From the NCBI RefSeq assembly GCF_003002025.1, contig NZ_PVZB01000003.1:310001-374000 (forward strand): 64,000 bases of DNA, read 5' to 3'. Positions 35,723 to 44,090 of this stretch are shown piece after piece; within the stretch, counting starts at the first letter, position 1, and each line of letters starts with the position of its first letter. The position numbers and the translations under genes are program-made. This DNA is from Paraburkholderia sp. BL25I1N1 (GTDB lineage: Bacteria; Pseudomonadota; Gammaproteobacteria; Burkholderiales; Burkholderiaceae). A model generated the notes under the pieces. That model searched no databases. It saw only the letters and a list, made by a program, of their open reading frames with translations, and was not told where the DNA came from.

Positions 35723-36667
35723 ATGTTAGCCACCCTCGAAATCCTGCTTCCCGTCTTCGGCCTGATTTTCGCGGGTTTCGCCTGCCGCCGGCGCAACGTG
35801 CTCGGACCCAACTCGGCGTCGGAGTTGAACCGCTTCGTGGTCTGGCTGGCGTTGCCGGCGCTGCTGTTCGACATCATGGCGCACGCCACGTGGCAGCAGC
35901 TCTATCAACCGGCGTTCGTCGCCACATTTTCGATTGCGTGCGTCAGCGTGTTCGTGTTGATTCTGACGATGCGGCTGATGACCGGCCGGCATCTCGCCGA
36001 TGCGAGCGTCGATGCGATCGCGGCTTCCTATCCGAACACCGGCTACATCGGCTTCCCGCTCGGCATGATCGCGTTCGGCTCGGCGAGCCTGACGCCGACC
36101 ACGATCGCCACGATCCTCGTCGCCTGCGTGCTGTTCGCGGTGGCAATCGTGCTGATCGAAGTGGGTCTGCAGACCGAGCGCACGCCGCATAAGCTGGGTT
36201 TGAAAGTGCTGCGCTCTCTCGCGCGCAATCCGCTGATCGTGTCGCCGATTGCGGGGGTGCTGTTTGCCAGCCTCCATGTCGCGTTGCCGGCCAGCGCGGA
36301 GACCTTCCTGAAACTGCTGGGCGGCGCGGCGAGTCCGTGCGCGCTGGTGAGCCTCGGCCTGTTTCTCGCCGAAAAGCGCCCATCCGACGCTGGCGCACGA
36401 GGCATCTCCTGGCTGCTAACGGGCGTCAAGCTGCTCGTGCAGCCGGCGCTGACCTGGTGGCTGGCGGCGCGCGTGTTCGGACTCTCGTCCACGCTGGTCG
36501 AAATGGCGGTCGTCCTCGCCGCGTTGCCCACTGGCACCGGCCCGTTCATGCTCGCCGAGTTCTACGAACGTGAAGCGCACATCACCTCGCGGACGATCTT
36601 GCTGTCGACCTTGGGCTCGATCGTGACCCTTTCGCTGCTGCTGTTGTTGATGGGCCATCGCACCTGA
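35723..36667 (+). CDS. AEC (auxin efflux carrier) family transporter
   Basis: A 314-residue membrane protein with about ten hydrophobic helices in two halves, typical of AEC permeases (malate, malonate or auxin-like organic acids). Seen: ILLPVFGLIFAGFACRRRN and the SYPNTGYIGFPLG crossover motif in the middle of helix 4, and ALPTGTGPFMLAEFY in helix 9. ATG 35723 begins directly at the first helix. Upstream frames overlap the LysR remnant and are not coding. Confidence 0.9.
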   Translation: MLATLEILLPVFGLIFAGFACRRRNVLGPNSASELNRFVVWLALPALLFDIMAHATWQQLYQPAFVATFSIACVSVFVLILTMRLMTGRHLADASVDAIAASYPNTGYIGFPLGMIAFGSASLTPTTIATILVACVLFAVAIVLIEVGLQTERTPHKLGLKVLRSLARNPLIVSPIAGVLFASLHVALPASAETFLKLLGGAASPCALVSLGLFLAEKRPSDAGARGISWLLTGVKLLVQPALTWWLAARVFGLSSTLVEMAVVLAALPTGTGPFMLAEFYEREAHITSRTILLSTLGSIVTLSLLLLLMGHRT

Positions 36668-36968
36668 GCGCATCCAGGCGAATCCCGAACGGCCGACCGG
36701 CACGCAAGCTGCACAGACCCGCGCCTCGCGCTATGCTTCGCGAACGAATGGCCCCGGTCCGCGACCTTCGCCGGCAATGCGCGAAGCCTGAACCGAGCCG
36801 CCGTGCCCGAAGTCCGCGACGACGCCCACGCCGACGCCCGTTCGCTCGCGCGGCACTATTCACTCCGATTCTCGACAGTCTTTGTCTCAACGCCTGAGTG
36901 CCGGTCACCCAGACTAACGTTTAATCTACTGCGCAACGCAGCCCGGAATCCAATTGGAGCGACATACG
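36668..36968. other. intergenic region, no feature recognised
   Basis: About 300 bp between the AEC transporter and the oxidoreductase. Short frames on both strands lack family features. The stretch 36900-36940 is less GC rich and probably contains the oxidoreductase promoter, but no clear -35/-10 pair was assigned. Confidence 0.4.
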
Positions 36969-37934
36969 ATGAAAGCCATCCAGTTCAAATCTTTTGGCGG
37001 CCCTGAAGTACTCGACTACATCGATCTGCCGACCCCGCAAGCCGATGCCAACAACGTCGTCGTGCAGATCAAGGCGGCCTCGGTGAATCCGAGCGACGTC
37101 AAGAACGTCTCCGGGCATTTCGAACACACGGTGCTGCCGCGCACGCCGGGCCGCGACTTTAGCGGCGTGGTGGTGGACGGCCCGCAGGCCTGGCTCGGTG
37201 CTGAAGTGTGGGGCACCGGCGGCGACATCGGCTTCACGCGCGATGGCACTCACGCCGAATTCATCAAGGTGCCGCTCGCGGCACTCGCACGCAAACCCAA
37301 AACGCTGAGCCACGCGGAAGCCTCCGCGATCGGCGTGAACTTCGTGGTCGCCTGGCTTGGCACGGTCGAGTACGCGCATCTGCAAGCGGGTGAAACTATC
37401 GCCGTGATCGGCGCAGGTGGCGGCGTGGGCGGCGCGGTGGTGCAGATCGCCAAGGCGCGCGGCGCCCGCGTGATCGCCGTTGATCGTCATCCGCTCGACG
37501 CGGACACGCCGGCGGGTCGCCTGATCGACGACTACGTGCCGTTCGATGAAAACGTCGCGACCCGCTTGAGAGCGCTCACCGACGGCGCGGGCGCGAACGT
37601 GGTGTACGACACAGTCGGCGGTGTGGCATTCGAGACCGCGTTGAGCCTCGTCAAACGTCGTGGCCGCGTGCTCGAAATCAGCGGCACGGGCAAGCGCCGC
37701 GTCGAATTCGATCTGATCGACTTCTATCACAACGAGACGCAATTGCTGGGAGTGGACAGCGCGAAGCTCGGCGTCGCGGAATCGGCGCCGTTGATGACGG
37801 CGCTGGTCGAGGGCTTCGAAGCCGGCAAGCTGACCGGGCCGGCCATCGCGCAGACCTTCCCGCTCGAACGCGCTCGCGAAGCGTACGAGGCCGTGGCCGC
37901 CGGCACACGCGGCCGGGTCGTCATCACCATGTAA
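36969..37934 (+). CDS. NADPH:quinone oxidoreductase/zinc-less alcohol dehydrogenase family protein
   Basis: A 321-residue MDR-superfamily oxidoreductase. Seen: the N-terminal MKAIQFKSFGGPEVLDYIDL, AASVNPSDVKN, and the Rossmann motif AVIGAGGGVGGAVVQIAKARG. Zinc-binding Cys clusters are absent, as in quinone oxidoreductases. It would reduce a quinone or enone with NADPH in the cytoplasm. ATG 36969 has TTGGAG at 36954-36959. The gene appears monocistronic. Confidence 0.92.
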   Translation: MKAIQFKSFGGPEVLDYIDLPTPQADANNVVVQIKAASVNPSDVKNVSGHFEHTVLPRTPGRDFSGVVVDGPQAWLGAEVWGTGGDIGFTRDGTHAEFIKVPLAALARKPKTLSHAEASAIGVNFVVAWLGTVEYAHLQAGETIAVIGAGGGVGGAVVQIAKARGARVIAVDRHPLDADTPAGRLIDDYVPFDENVATRLRALTDGAGANVVYDTVGGVAFETALSLVKRRGRVLEISGTGKRRVEFDLIDFYHNETQLLGVDSAKLGVAESAPLMTALVEGFEAGKLTGPAIAQTFPLERAREAYEAVAAGTRGRVVITM

Positions 37935-37989
37935 TCGCCATTGCGGCCGGCGGGCGTGGCAGCCCGCCTCTCATCTGGATACAACAGTC

Positions 37990-38124
37990 ACGAAAGCACA
38001 TTTGATCTCGCTGGCTGCCGGCGTGCTGGTCGGCCGCTTCTACAGCGTGATGGAAGTGAAGTCGCCCGCGCCGCCGACCGTCGCACGGGTCGGGCTGCCC
38101 GGCATGTCCGGCGGCGAAACATAA
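37990..38124 (+). pseudogene. XapX (DUF1427-type) small membrane protein remnant
   Basis: A 44-residue reading frame resembles the XapX domain: KAHLISLAAGVLVGRFYS, then KSPAPPTVARVGLPGM. XapX proteins are short, usually with ATG just before the Lys. Here that codon reads ACG (37990-37992), and the conserved GE segment near the end is followed immediately by TAA (38122-38124), earlier than usual. Downstream bases in another frame look like the lost tail. A lost start and a frameshift suggest a dead gene; use of a non-standard start cannot be excluded. The surrounding 416-bp gap (37935-38350) has nothing else recognisable. Confidence 0.5.
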
Positions 38125-38350
38125 GATCCCGTTGGTGCGGCCATAGCGGGCGTCGAGCATGCATTGACACGCATCTTGCCGGCGCGCTTCTCCCGGGCTG
38201 AATCGCGCGGAGTCGTCGAATAAAACGCCGACGCGGTCCCGCTTCTCAAAGGCACCTTTTCCGCCACCCTGCGTCACACGCTAAGATTGAGCCCGACGGG
38301 GCCGTACGTCGCCCGCCGATGACAGGAAAAGCTTTGCCTCGGAGAATCAG

Positions 38351-38929
38351 ATGCCTGAAGAATATGAAGTGCACGGTCCGCACGACCATGCCGTGGAACA
38401 TGCCGGCCATCACGACGCGGATCCGTTTGCGAGCCGCATGGCCGTGATCACCGCCATTCTCGCGACGATCGGCGCGCTGTGCGCGTACCAGAGCGGCAAC
38501 AGCGAAAATCTCGCGCTGTACTACAAGAACGAAGCCGCGATCAAAAAGACCGAAGCGTCGAACCAGTGGAACTACTACCAGGCGAAGGGCGAGAAGGAAA
38601 ATCTCGCCGACCTCGGCGCGGCGCTGTCCATCGGCAACACGGACGCGCATGCGAAATTCCTCGCCGACGTCGACAAATACAAGCAGCAGAAAGAGCCAAT
38701 CCGCGCGAAGGCGGAAGCGCTCGAAAAGGAAGTCGTCGCTAACGACACGCACAGCGAAGCGTTGCTGCATGGCCATCATCGCTGGGCACAAGCCACCACG
38801 CTGATTCAGGTGGCGATCGCCCTGTGCGCGATCACGTTGCTGACGCGCAAGAAATGGCTGCGCAATCTCTCGTTCGTGGTGGCGGGCGCGGGTGTGATCA
38901 CCGGCGCGTTGGCGCTTTTCTCGGCTTGA
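38351..38929 (+). CDS. DUF4337 family membrane protein
   Basis: A 192-residue protein with the DUF4337 layout: a His-rich N-terminus (about residues 8-22, with HDHAVEHAGHHD), a membrane helix about 28-46 ending in ALCAYQSGNSEN, a long charged, probably coiled-coil part containing ASNQWNYYQAKGEK, and two C-terminal helices (about 143-190). The function is unknown. GGAGA at 38341-38345 precedes ATG 38351. A strong hairpin follows the stop. Confidence 0.88.
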   Translation: MPEEYEVHGPHDHAVEHAGHHDADPFASRMAVITAILATIGALCAYQSGNSENLALYYKNEAAIKKTEASNQWNYYQAKGEKENLADLGAALSIGNTDAHAKFLADVDKYKQQKEPIRAKAEALEKEVVANDTHSEALLHGHHRWAQATTLIQVAIALCAITLLTRKKWLRNLSFVVAGAGVITGALALFSA

Positions 38930-38937
38930 TGGGTGAA

Positions 38938-38969
38938 GCGCAGTGCGGCGATAGTGCGCCGCGCTGCGC
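38938..38969 (+). terminator. terminator-like hairpin after DUF4337
   Basis: GCGCAG-T-GCGGCG and CGCCGC-G-CTGCGC form a 12-bp stem plus one T.G pair around a 6-nt loop. No T-run follows, so intrinsic termination is uncertain; 3'-end protection is as likely. Confidence 0.5.
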
Positions 38970-39191
38970 GAATGAAGGCGTACAGCGTGGTTGATGGATC
39001 CGCGGTTCCAGGCGTTTTCTCTGTATCGGTGGCCGGCGTGGTGATTCCCGGCCCGAACTTCGTTGCGGTCACGCATGGGTATTAAAGAGATACCCACGGC
39101 GTGGCTTCATGACATAAATTGAGGATGACGTACCATACGCGCGCCTGCGGCGAACATTGCAAGCGGCGCGACCTGTCATGGAGGTCTCGCG

Positions 39192-39881
39192 GTGAGAGAA
39201 ACAACTGGTCCGTCAGGCGAGGTGACAGCCGATCTCGAGGAAAGCATTCTTCTGCCGCAGCTCAGCTGTCCTGCGGGCAAGATCGGCGTAGCCGTCGGCG
39301 CTATGTTGGAGCGATCGAATCACGCCGTCATCATGACGTCATTCGATCTGCTCGACCTGCACGCGAACGAGCGAGTGCTCGAAGTCGGCCTCGGCAACGG
39401 CGGCCACATCGCCTTCGTGCTCGATCAAGCCGAGAGACTGCGCTTCACCGGCATCGATATCTCGCCCACCATGATCGCCGCCGCTCGCAGCCGCAACGCG
39501 GCTTTTGTGCGCGACGGCCGGGTCCGGCTCGAAATCGCCGACGTCGTTGCCATGCCGTTCTCCGCCGCCTCGTTTGACAAAGCGGTGACGAGCAACAGCA
39601 CGTATTTCTGGCCAGACCTGCCGGCCGGCCTCAAGGAAATTCGCCGCGTGTTACGTGTGGAGGGCACGCTGGTCATCGCGGCCATCACACCAGAGGCGGC
39701 AATCGAAATGCCATTTGCCGAGTACGGTTTCACCGTGCACGACGCAGCGGCACTCGAAGCCGCGTGCCTGGCCGCGGGATTCGATCGGATCGGCATTACG
39801 CGCTACCTCGAACCGCTCAGCGATCCGCCGCAAGAGCATGGCCCGCGCGAGTTTTATCTGCTGCGGGCGTGCGCCGTCTGA
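39192..39881 (+). CDS. class I SAM-dependent methyltransferase
   Basis: A 229-residue methyltransferase of the UbiE/COQ5-like (Methyltransf_11) fold. Seen: motif I VLEVGLGNGGHIAFVL (about residues 63-78), FTGIDISPTMIAAA (motif II acidic position) and the SNSTYFWPDLPAGLKEIRRV region (motifs III-IV). It uses SAM to methylate an unknown small molecule. The start is GTG 39192 with GGAGG at 39179-39183, well spaced; no ATG fits. It is monocistronic. Confidence 0.9.
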   Translation: MRETTGPSGEVTADLEESILLPQLSCPAGKIGVAVGAMLERSNHAVIMTSFDLLDLHANERVLEVGLGNGGHIAFVLDQAERLRFTGIDISPTMIAAARSRNAAFVRDGRVRLEIADVVAMPFSAASFDKAVTSNSTYFWPDLPAGLKEIRRVLRVEGTLVIAAITPEAAIEMPFAEYGFTVHDAAALEAACLAAGFDRIGITRYLEPLSDPPQEHGPREFYLLRACAV

Positions 39882-39917
39882 CACGACCGCGTACGTCGGA
39901 GCGATACGTGACAAGGC

Positions 39918-41192
39918 TCAATGCGCGATACCGTGTGCGCGTTCGAGCAACAGCTCGCGCTCGCGCGCATTGCGCGTCATCCCGGCGGCGCGTTCGAATT
40001 CGGCGCGCGCTTCTTCCATACGTCCCAGCTTCGCCAGCAGATCGCCGCGCACGCTCGGCAGCCAGTGATAGTTCGCCAACGCGGCGTCGCTTGCCAGCGC
40101 ATCGACGATCTCCAGGCCGGCCGCCGGACCGAACGCCATGCCGACCGCCACCGCGCGGTTCAACTCGACCACGGGCGACGGCGCCACCTGCGCTAGCGCG
40201 TCATACAACGCGACAATCTGCACCCAGTCGGTATCGCTCGCGCGACGCGCACGGGCGTGACATGCGGCGAGCGCCGCCTGCAGCGCATATGGGCCGCTCG
40301 CGCCGCCTAGCGCATGCGCGCTGTTGAGCGCCGCCAGCCCGCGACGGATCAGCAGCGGATCCCAGCGGCTGCGATCCTGATCGAGCAGCAGCACCGGGCG
40401 CCCTTGCGCATCCGTGCGCGCATGCGTGCGCGAGGCCTGAATCTCCATGAGCGCGACGAGGCCGTGCACTTCGCTTTCGTCGGGCACCAGACCGCTCAGC
40501 ACTCGCCCGAGTCGCAGCGCTTCCTCGCAGAGCGCCGGACGCATCCAGTCGTCGCCGGCCGTGGCCGAATAGCCTTCGTTGAAAATCAGATAGATGACCT
40601 GTAGCACCGAGGCGAGCCGCGGCGCCCGCGCGTCGGCCTGCGGCACCTCGAACGGCACCTTGGCCGCCGAGAGCGTGCGCTTGGCCCGCACGATACGCTG
40701 CGCGACGGTCGGCTCCGGCACCAGAAACGCACGCGCGATTTCGTCCGTGGTGAGGCCGCCGAGCAGGCGCAGGGTGAGCGCGACACGCGCGTCGGTCGAC
40801 AATACCGGGTGGCACGCGGTGAACACGAGCCGCAGCAGGTCGTCGCCGATATCGTCGGCGCGGGCGGCATCGAGGGCATCGACGAAATCGGGCACGAGGT
40901 GCGCCTCCAGCGCGTCGAGATCGTGGCCCAGCTCCTGACGCTTGCGGGCATGCAGCGCTTCCTGCCGCAAGCGGTCGAGCGCACGGTTCTTTGCGGTCGC
41001 CATCAGCCATGCTCCCGGGTTGTCGGGCACGCCCGCGTCGGGCCAATGTTCGAGCGCGGCCACCAGCGCGTCCTGCGCCAATTCCTCGGCGAGCCCGACG
41101 TCGCGCACGATCCGCGCGACGTGGGCGATGACCTTGGCGGACTCGATCCGCCAGACTGCCTCGATGGCACGGTGAGTGGCCGCCGTGGTCAC
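39918..41192 (-). CDS. ECF sigma factor with long C-terminal TPR-like extension (ECF42 type)
   Basis: A 424-residue sigma factor. Sigma region 2 is at about residues 10-75 (LAQDALVAALEHWPDAG, NPGAWLMATAKNRALD) and region 4 at about 110-165 (LRLLGGLTTDEIARAFLVPE). A roughly 240-residue helical C-terminal part follows (RLASVLQVIYLIFNEGYSAT, then TPR-like repeats), normal for ECF42 but absent from simple ECF factors. GTG 41192 has GAGGGG upstream and starts 4 nt after the VOC gene stop. ECF42 factors have no anti-sigma factor and sit with DGPF genes, as here; the C-terminal extension is thought to control activity. Confidence 0.9.
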   Translation of the reverse strand: MTTAATHRAIEAVWRIESAKVIAHVARIVRDVGLAEELAQDALVAALEHWPDAGVPDNPGAWLMATAKNRALDRLRQEALHARKRQELGHDLDALEAHLVPDFVDALDAARADDIGDDLLRLVFTACHPVLSTDARVALTLRLLGGLTTDEIARAFLVPEPTVAQRIVRAKRTLSAAKVPFEVPQADARAPRLASVLQVIYLIFNEGYSATAGDDWMRPALCEEALRLGRVLSGLVPDESEVHGLVALMEIQASRTHARTDAQGRPVLLLDQDRSRWDPLLIRRGLAALNSAHALGGASGPYALQAALAACHARARRASDTDWVQIVALYDALAQVAPSPVVELNRAVAVGMAFGPAAGLEIVDALASDAALANYHWLPSVRGDLLAKLGRMEEARAEFERAAGMTRNARERELLLERAHGIAH

Positions 41193-41196
41193 GGCT

Positions 41197-41604
41197 TCAG
41201 CCCCTCGCCCTGGCATTCGGGTCCATGTAGATGAGCTCCCAGATGTGGCCGTCGATATCCTCGAAGCCGTGCCCATACATGAAGCCGTAGTCCTGCGGCG
41301 CGCGCGGTACGGTGCCGCCGGCGGCGAGCGCCTTGGCAACCAGTGCATCCACCTCCGCCCGGCTTTCGCACGACAATCCCACCAGTGCTTCCGTGCTCTC
41401 CTTCGGATCGCACAGCGACTTGCGAGTGAACGACTTGAACAGATCCTTGACCAGTAGCATCGCGTAGATGTTATCGCCGAGAATCAGACAGGCCGCCTGT
41501 TCGTTCGTGAATTGCGGTTCGAAGCTCAAACCAATCGCGCTGAAGAAGGCTTTCGATCGTTCGAGATTATCGACCGCGAGATTGACGTAGATCTGCTTAT
41601 GCAT
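41197..41604 (-). CDS. VOC family (glyoxalase-like) protein
   Basis: A 135-residue vicinal-oxygen-chelate protein with the paired beta-alpha-beta layout. It starts MHKQIYVNLAVDNLERSKAF and closes with DIDGHIWELIYMDPNA, where the final Glu is a metal-ligand position. It resembles glyoxalase/bleomycin-resistance proteins of unknown substrate. It lies between the DGPF gene and the sigma gene in the same direction. A frame open to 41910 overlaps the DGPF gene and is not coding beyond 41604. Confidence 0.9.
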   Translation of the reverse strand: MHKQIYVNLAVDNLERSKAFFSAIGLSFEPQFTNEQAACLILGDNIYAMLLVKDLFKSFTRKSLCDPKESTEALVGLSCESRAEVDALVAKALAAGGTVPRAPQDYGFMYGHGFEDIDGHIWELIYMDPNARARG

Positions 41605-41755
41605 GACAGAGTCCAATGATCGGTTGTGGACAGGGCGCGGCCGTATCGACGATCTCCATACGTGCCTTGGGTCGCTCGATGCGAATGCCGTCGCGCCGTG
41701 AGCATGATGAATCCCTTCGATAAAGCCGGCGCGGCGCGCGCTTTGCGTTTGAGCT

Positions 41756-42169
41756 TCAGCGCTTGCCGGCTTCCAGTTCGCGGAGCCGGTCCAACTCCGG
41801 GCCGGGTTCGAAGTCGTCGAATTCGAACAATTGACGCACTTCGATTTCGCCGTCCGCCTGCTCGCCGGAGGGCGCCGGAAAGCGCCGCGCCCATTCCATG
41901 GCTTCCTCACGCGAGCGCACCTGGATCAGCGTGTAGCCGGCAATCAGTTCCCTGGTTTCTGGAAACGGCCCGTCGACCACCGAGCGCTTGCCGCCGCTGT
42001 AGCGAACGCGCCAGCCTTTCGAACTCGGTTGCAGGCCGGTGGCGTCGAGCAGCACGCCGGCTTTGGCCAGTTCTTCGTGGTACGCGCCCATCGCGGCCAT
42101 CAGGGACGCTTCCGGCATCTCGCCGGCTTCGCTGGCAACGGTGGCTTTGACGAGGATCATGAATCGCAT
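41756..42169 (-). CDS. YCII-related DGPF protein
   Basis: A 137-residue DGPF (YCII-related) protein: MRFMILVKATVASEAGEM at the start, and the name-giving VVDGPFPETRELIAGYTLIQ in the middle. The family has a ferredoxin-like fold with a proposed His/Asp active site; its reaction is not known. DGPF genes are typical partners and targets of ECF41/ECF42 sigma factors. It is the second gene of a four-gene minus-strand run ending with the sigma factor. Confidence 0.9.
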   Translation of the reverse strand: MRFMILVKATVASEAGEMPEASLMAAMGAYHEELAKAGVLLDATGLQPSSKGWRVRYSGGKRSVVDGPFPETRELIAGYTLIQVRSREEAMEWARRFPAPSGEQADGEIEVRQLFEFDDFEPGPELDRLRELEAGKR

Positions 42170-42317
42170 CGCCGTGACTCCTTATCGTTGTGAGAGGAAG
42201 AGCCGCGCCCGTGGCTGGCTTCTTACTCACACGACGAGCAACACGCGGCCGGATCGACACCTTTGCCGATCCGCCAGGGAAAACCCCAAGACCACATGCT
42301 GTCGATGCGCGAATCGG

Positions 42318-42671
42318 CTAAAGGAAACAAGGTCCGAGCTTGCGGACTTCGACCGTGCACCACGTTGCAGCCGGGCAGGCTTGGGCAATCGCCAGGGCTT
42401 CTTCACGCGTTTCGCAATTGAGGAGGAAGAGCCCGCCGACCATTTCCTTGGCTTCGGCGAACGGGCCGTCGAGCAGTTTCGGCTGACCGTCGCGCACCTG
42501 CACGCGCACGGCGTCGTTCAAGGAGGTGAGCGATTCGACGGCGACCAGTTTGCCGCGTTCTTTCAGATCGGAGGCGAAGCGGACCATCTGATCGTAGACT
42601 TCGCGGCCCGCGGCTTCACCGCGTTCAATCCGTTGATTCGGGGGTTCGACAATGAGCAGCATATAAGACAT
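42318..42671 (-). CDS. YCII-related DGPF protein (second copy)
   Basis: A 117-residue DGPF protein starting MSYMLLIVEPPNQRIERG, with LLDGPFAEAKEMVGGLFLLN in the middle. It is clearly a diverged copy of the neighbouring DGPF gene, in the same direction and 148 bp upstream of it. ATG 42671 has CGGAGA at 42680-42675. It is the first gene of the sigma-factor operon and thus the best candidate for direct sigma control; its promoter would lie in 42672-42900. Confidence 0.9.
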   Translation of the reverse strand: MSYMLLIVEPPNQRIERGEAAGREVYDQMVRFASDLKERGKLVAVESLTSLNDAVRVQVRDGQPKLLDGPFAEAKEMVGGLFLLNCETREEALAIAQACPAATWCTVEVRKLGPCFL

Positions 42672-42953
42672 GGCGTCTCCGATTTTGATCGCGCCGCGGA
42701 TGTGAACGCCCCGGAGACGTATGAACGCAAAACGCGCGTGCGGTGGGCTGGCGAAAGGCAGTCTAACAAGCATGAAAGCCTGCGGCAAACCTGATCCGGC
42801 GCCGATGCCGCGCCCAATTGGGCGTCTTACGAAGACTCGTAATTTCCGCACGTCATTGGGAAATTTCTATTGGGCAGCGCGATAACGCCGCATTGAAGCA
42901 TTTCGACGGCACAACGATTAGCGCCTTGCCTTGGTCTCTCGACGCGGCAGAAT
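42672..42953. other. gap upstream of the DGPF-sigma operon
   Basis: With the terminator that follows, about 350 bp separate the operon from the gene at 43023. It must contain the promoter of the DGPF genes. No coding frame was recognised, and no ECF-type promoter could be assigned with confidence. Confidence 0.4.
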
Positions 42954-42976
42954 AAAAAAACGCCCCGTGGGGCGTT
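42954..42976 (-). terminator. Rho-independent terminator of the gene at 43023
   Basis: On the minus strand the perfect stem ACGCCCC/GGGGCGT (42960-42975 with a tiny loop) is followed by seven T residues (42960-42954). It is placed 47-69 bp after the stop of the hypothetical gene 43023-43496. Confidence 0.85.
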
Positions 42977-43022
42977 GGCGTTTCAATTGCGCGTATGAGA
43001 AAGGAGAAACGCGTGCGGCGGC

Positions 43023-43496
43023 TTACACCGTAGCTTCAGCAATCGCCTGCACCTGCGCGGACCTCATCAATCCTTCGATCATTCGCGCTTCGGCGCTCGC
43101 GATCTCGCTCAGCGATGCCACGGACAGTTGTCCGTCGAGAATCGCCAACGCCGTGCACAAGCGGGCGTATTCGCCGTCTTGCAGTGCCCACGCGCCTTCG
43201 TCGTGTTCGCGCATATCGAGCTGAACCATCGCGGCATGTGCGCTCTCGATGTCGGACAGAACGTCTTCGCCGAGGCCAAGGCGCGCAAGTTCTTGCGACA
43301 CCAGCAAATGCCGGCTCAACGTCAAATGCAGATTCCGCGAGCCGTGGCCGTGCCGGAATGCGTCGAGGGCGGTATAGCACTGCAGCAGCATCGCCGACGT
43401 AACCGGCTCATGAGCGGTGCGGCTATAGGTCAGCGCGCGCAACAACGGGGACATGGCCGACTGGTTGTGCTTGCGGACTCGCGATTTATTGGACAT
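43023..43496 (-). CDS. conserved hypothetical protein, 157 residues
   Basis: A mostly helical soluble protein with a basic N-terminus (SNKSRVRKHNQSAM), then SPLLRALTYSRTAHEPVTSA and an even distribution of Leu/Ala heptads to the end. I do not recognise a characterised family; such proteins are sometimes labelled Fis-like regulators without evidence. It has its own promoter region with an inverted repeat and its own terminator, so it is a single-gene transcript. It is not homologous to the sigma operon next to it. Confidence 0.75.
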   Translation of the reverse strand: MSNKSRVRKHNQSAMSPLLRALTYSRTAHEPVTSAMLLQCYTALDAFRHGHGSRNLHLTLSRHLLVSQELARLGLGEDVLSDIESAHAAMVQLDMREHDEGAWALQDGEYARLCTALAILDGQLSVASLSEIASAEARMIEGLMRSAQVQAIAEATV

Positions 43497-43626
43497 ATCG
43501 GTTCAACCTCCTTCTCTAACTCTCGGCTTCGCCACCGAATTCTTCTGCTCCGGTGGCAAACGCCGCCGATACGCCGGCGGCTTGACAGGCCCTGATGTGA
43601 GTCTGTGAAGCCATCATGGCAAGCAA

Positions 43627-43658
43627 CTATTAAGACAGACTTAAACGACTTCAAGTCT
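43627..43658 (-). promoter_or_regulatory. candidate promoter and operator of the gene at 43023
   Basis: TTGAAG (43654-43649) and TAATAG (43632-43627) lie 16 bp apart on the minus strand. AGACTT (43637-43642) and AAGTCT (43653-43658) form an inverted repeat over the spacer and -35, and GACTT-C-AAGTC (43647-43657) is a second dyad sharing one arm. This points to a repressor site; the regulator is unknown. Confidence 0.45.
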
Positions 43659-43787
43659 ATTCGTACGCAGCATCTCACACTACGCCACCGGCCGGTTGCT
43701 CGATTCCGCCAAAAGCGTGGCGCGCAGCGCAACGTTGAAATATCGGTTCGAACTTGCCAATTACAAGTCGCGTCGCGTGCCACGACG

Positions 43788-43820
43788 AAAAAAAACCCTG
43801 TTCCCGCGAGGGAACAGGGT
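43788..43820 (-). terminator. strong Rho-independent terminator without an associated gene
   Basis: On the minus strand ACCCTGTTCCC/GGGAACAGGGT forms a perfect 11-bp stem (43795-43820, loop TCGC) followed by eight T residues to 43788. No minus-strand gene ends nearby, so it probably ends a non-coding RNA or a long untranslated region. Confidence 0.85.
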
Positions 43821-44090
43821 CTGACAGGATGGAACAGTCGTACTCGCGCGTGGATGCTCGCCGACCTATACCCACCGCAAACTCGCAAAGCTGTTGTTAC
43901 TTGAACTACACCTGCTGAAACTGTGTTGCATGAACTACCACGACTAATAAAACCGTGCTGCCGATACTGCTGCTGCAAAAAACATTCGTTTCGGAACTGC
44001 TCACTGCAATTACAGCCGGGTCCTTCGCCTTCAACATCGCCTGACTGCAACCCCCTGCTGATTCACACGCGAACTACATGGATCGCGCGC
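43788..44090 (-). ncRNA. candidate small RNA ending at the orphan terminator
   Basis: About 300 nt upstream of the terminator, in minus-strand orientation, are less GC rich than the genome average and contain no convincing gene. The heptamer GTAGTTC recurs three times (near 43905, 43935 and 44075). Promoter and 5' end were not identified, so the extent is a guess; only the 3' end is well supported. Confidence 0.35.
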
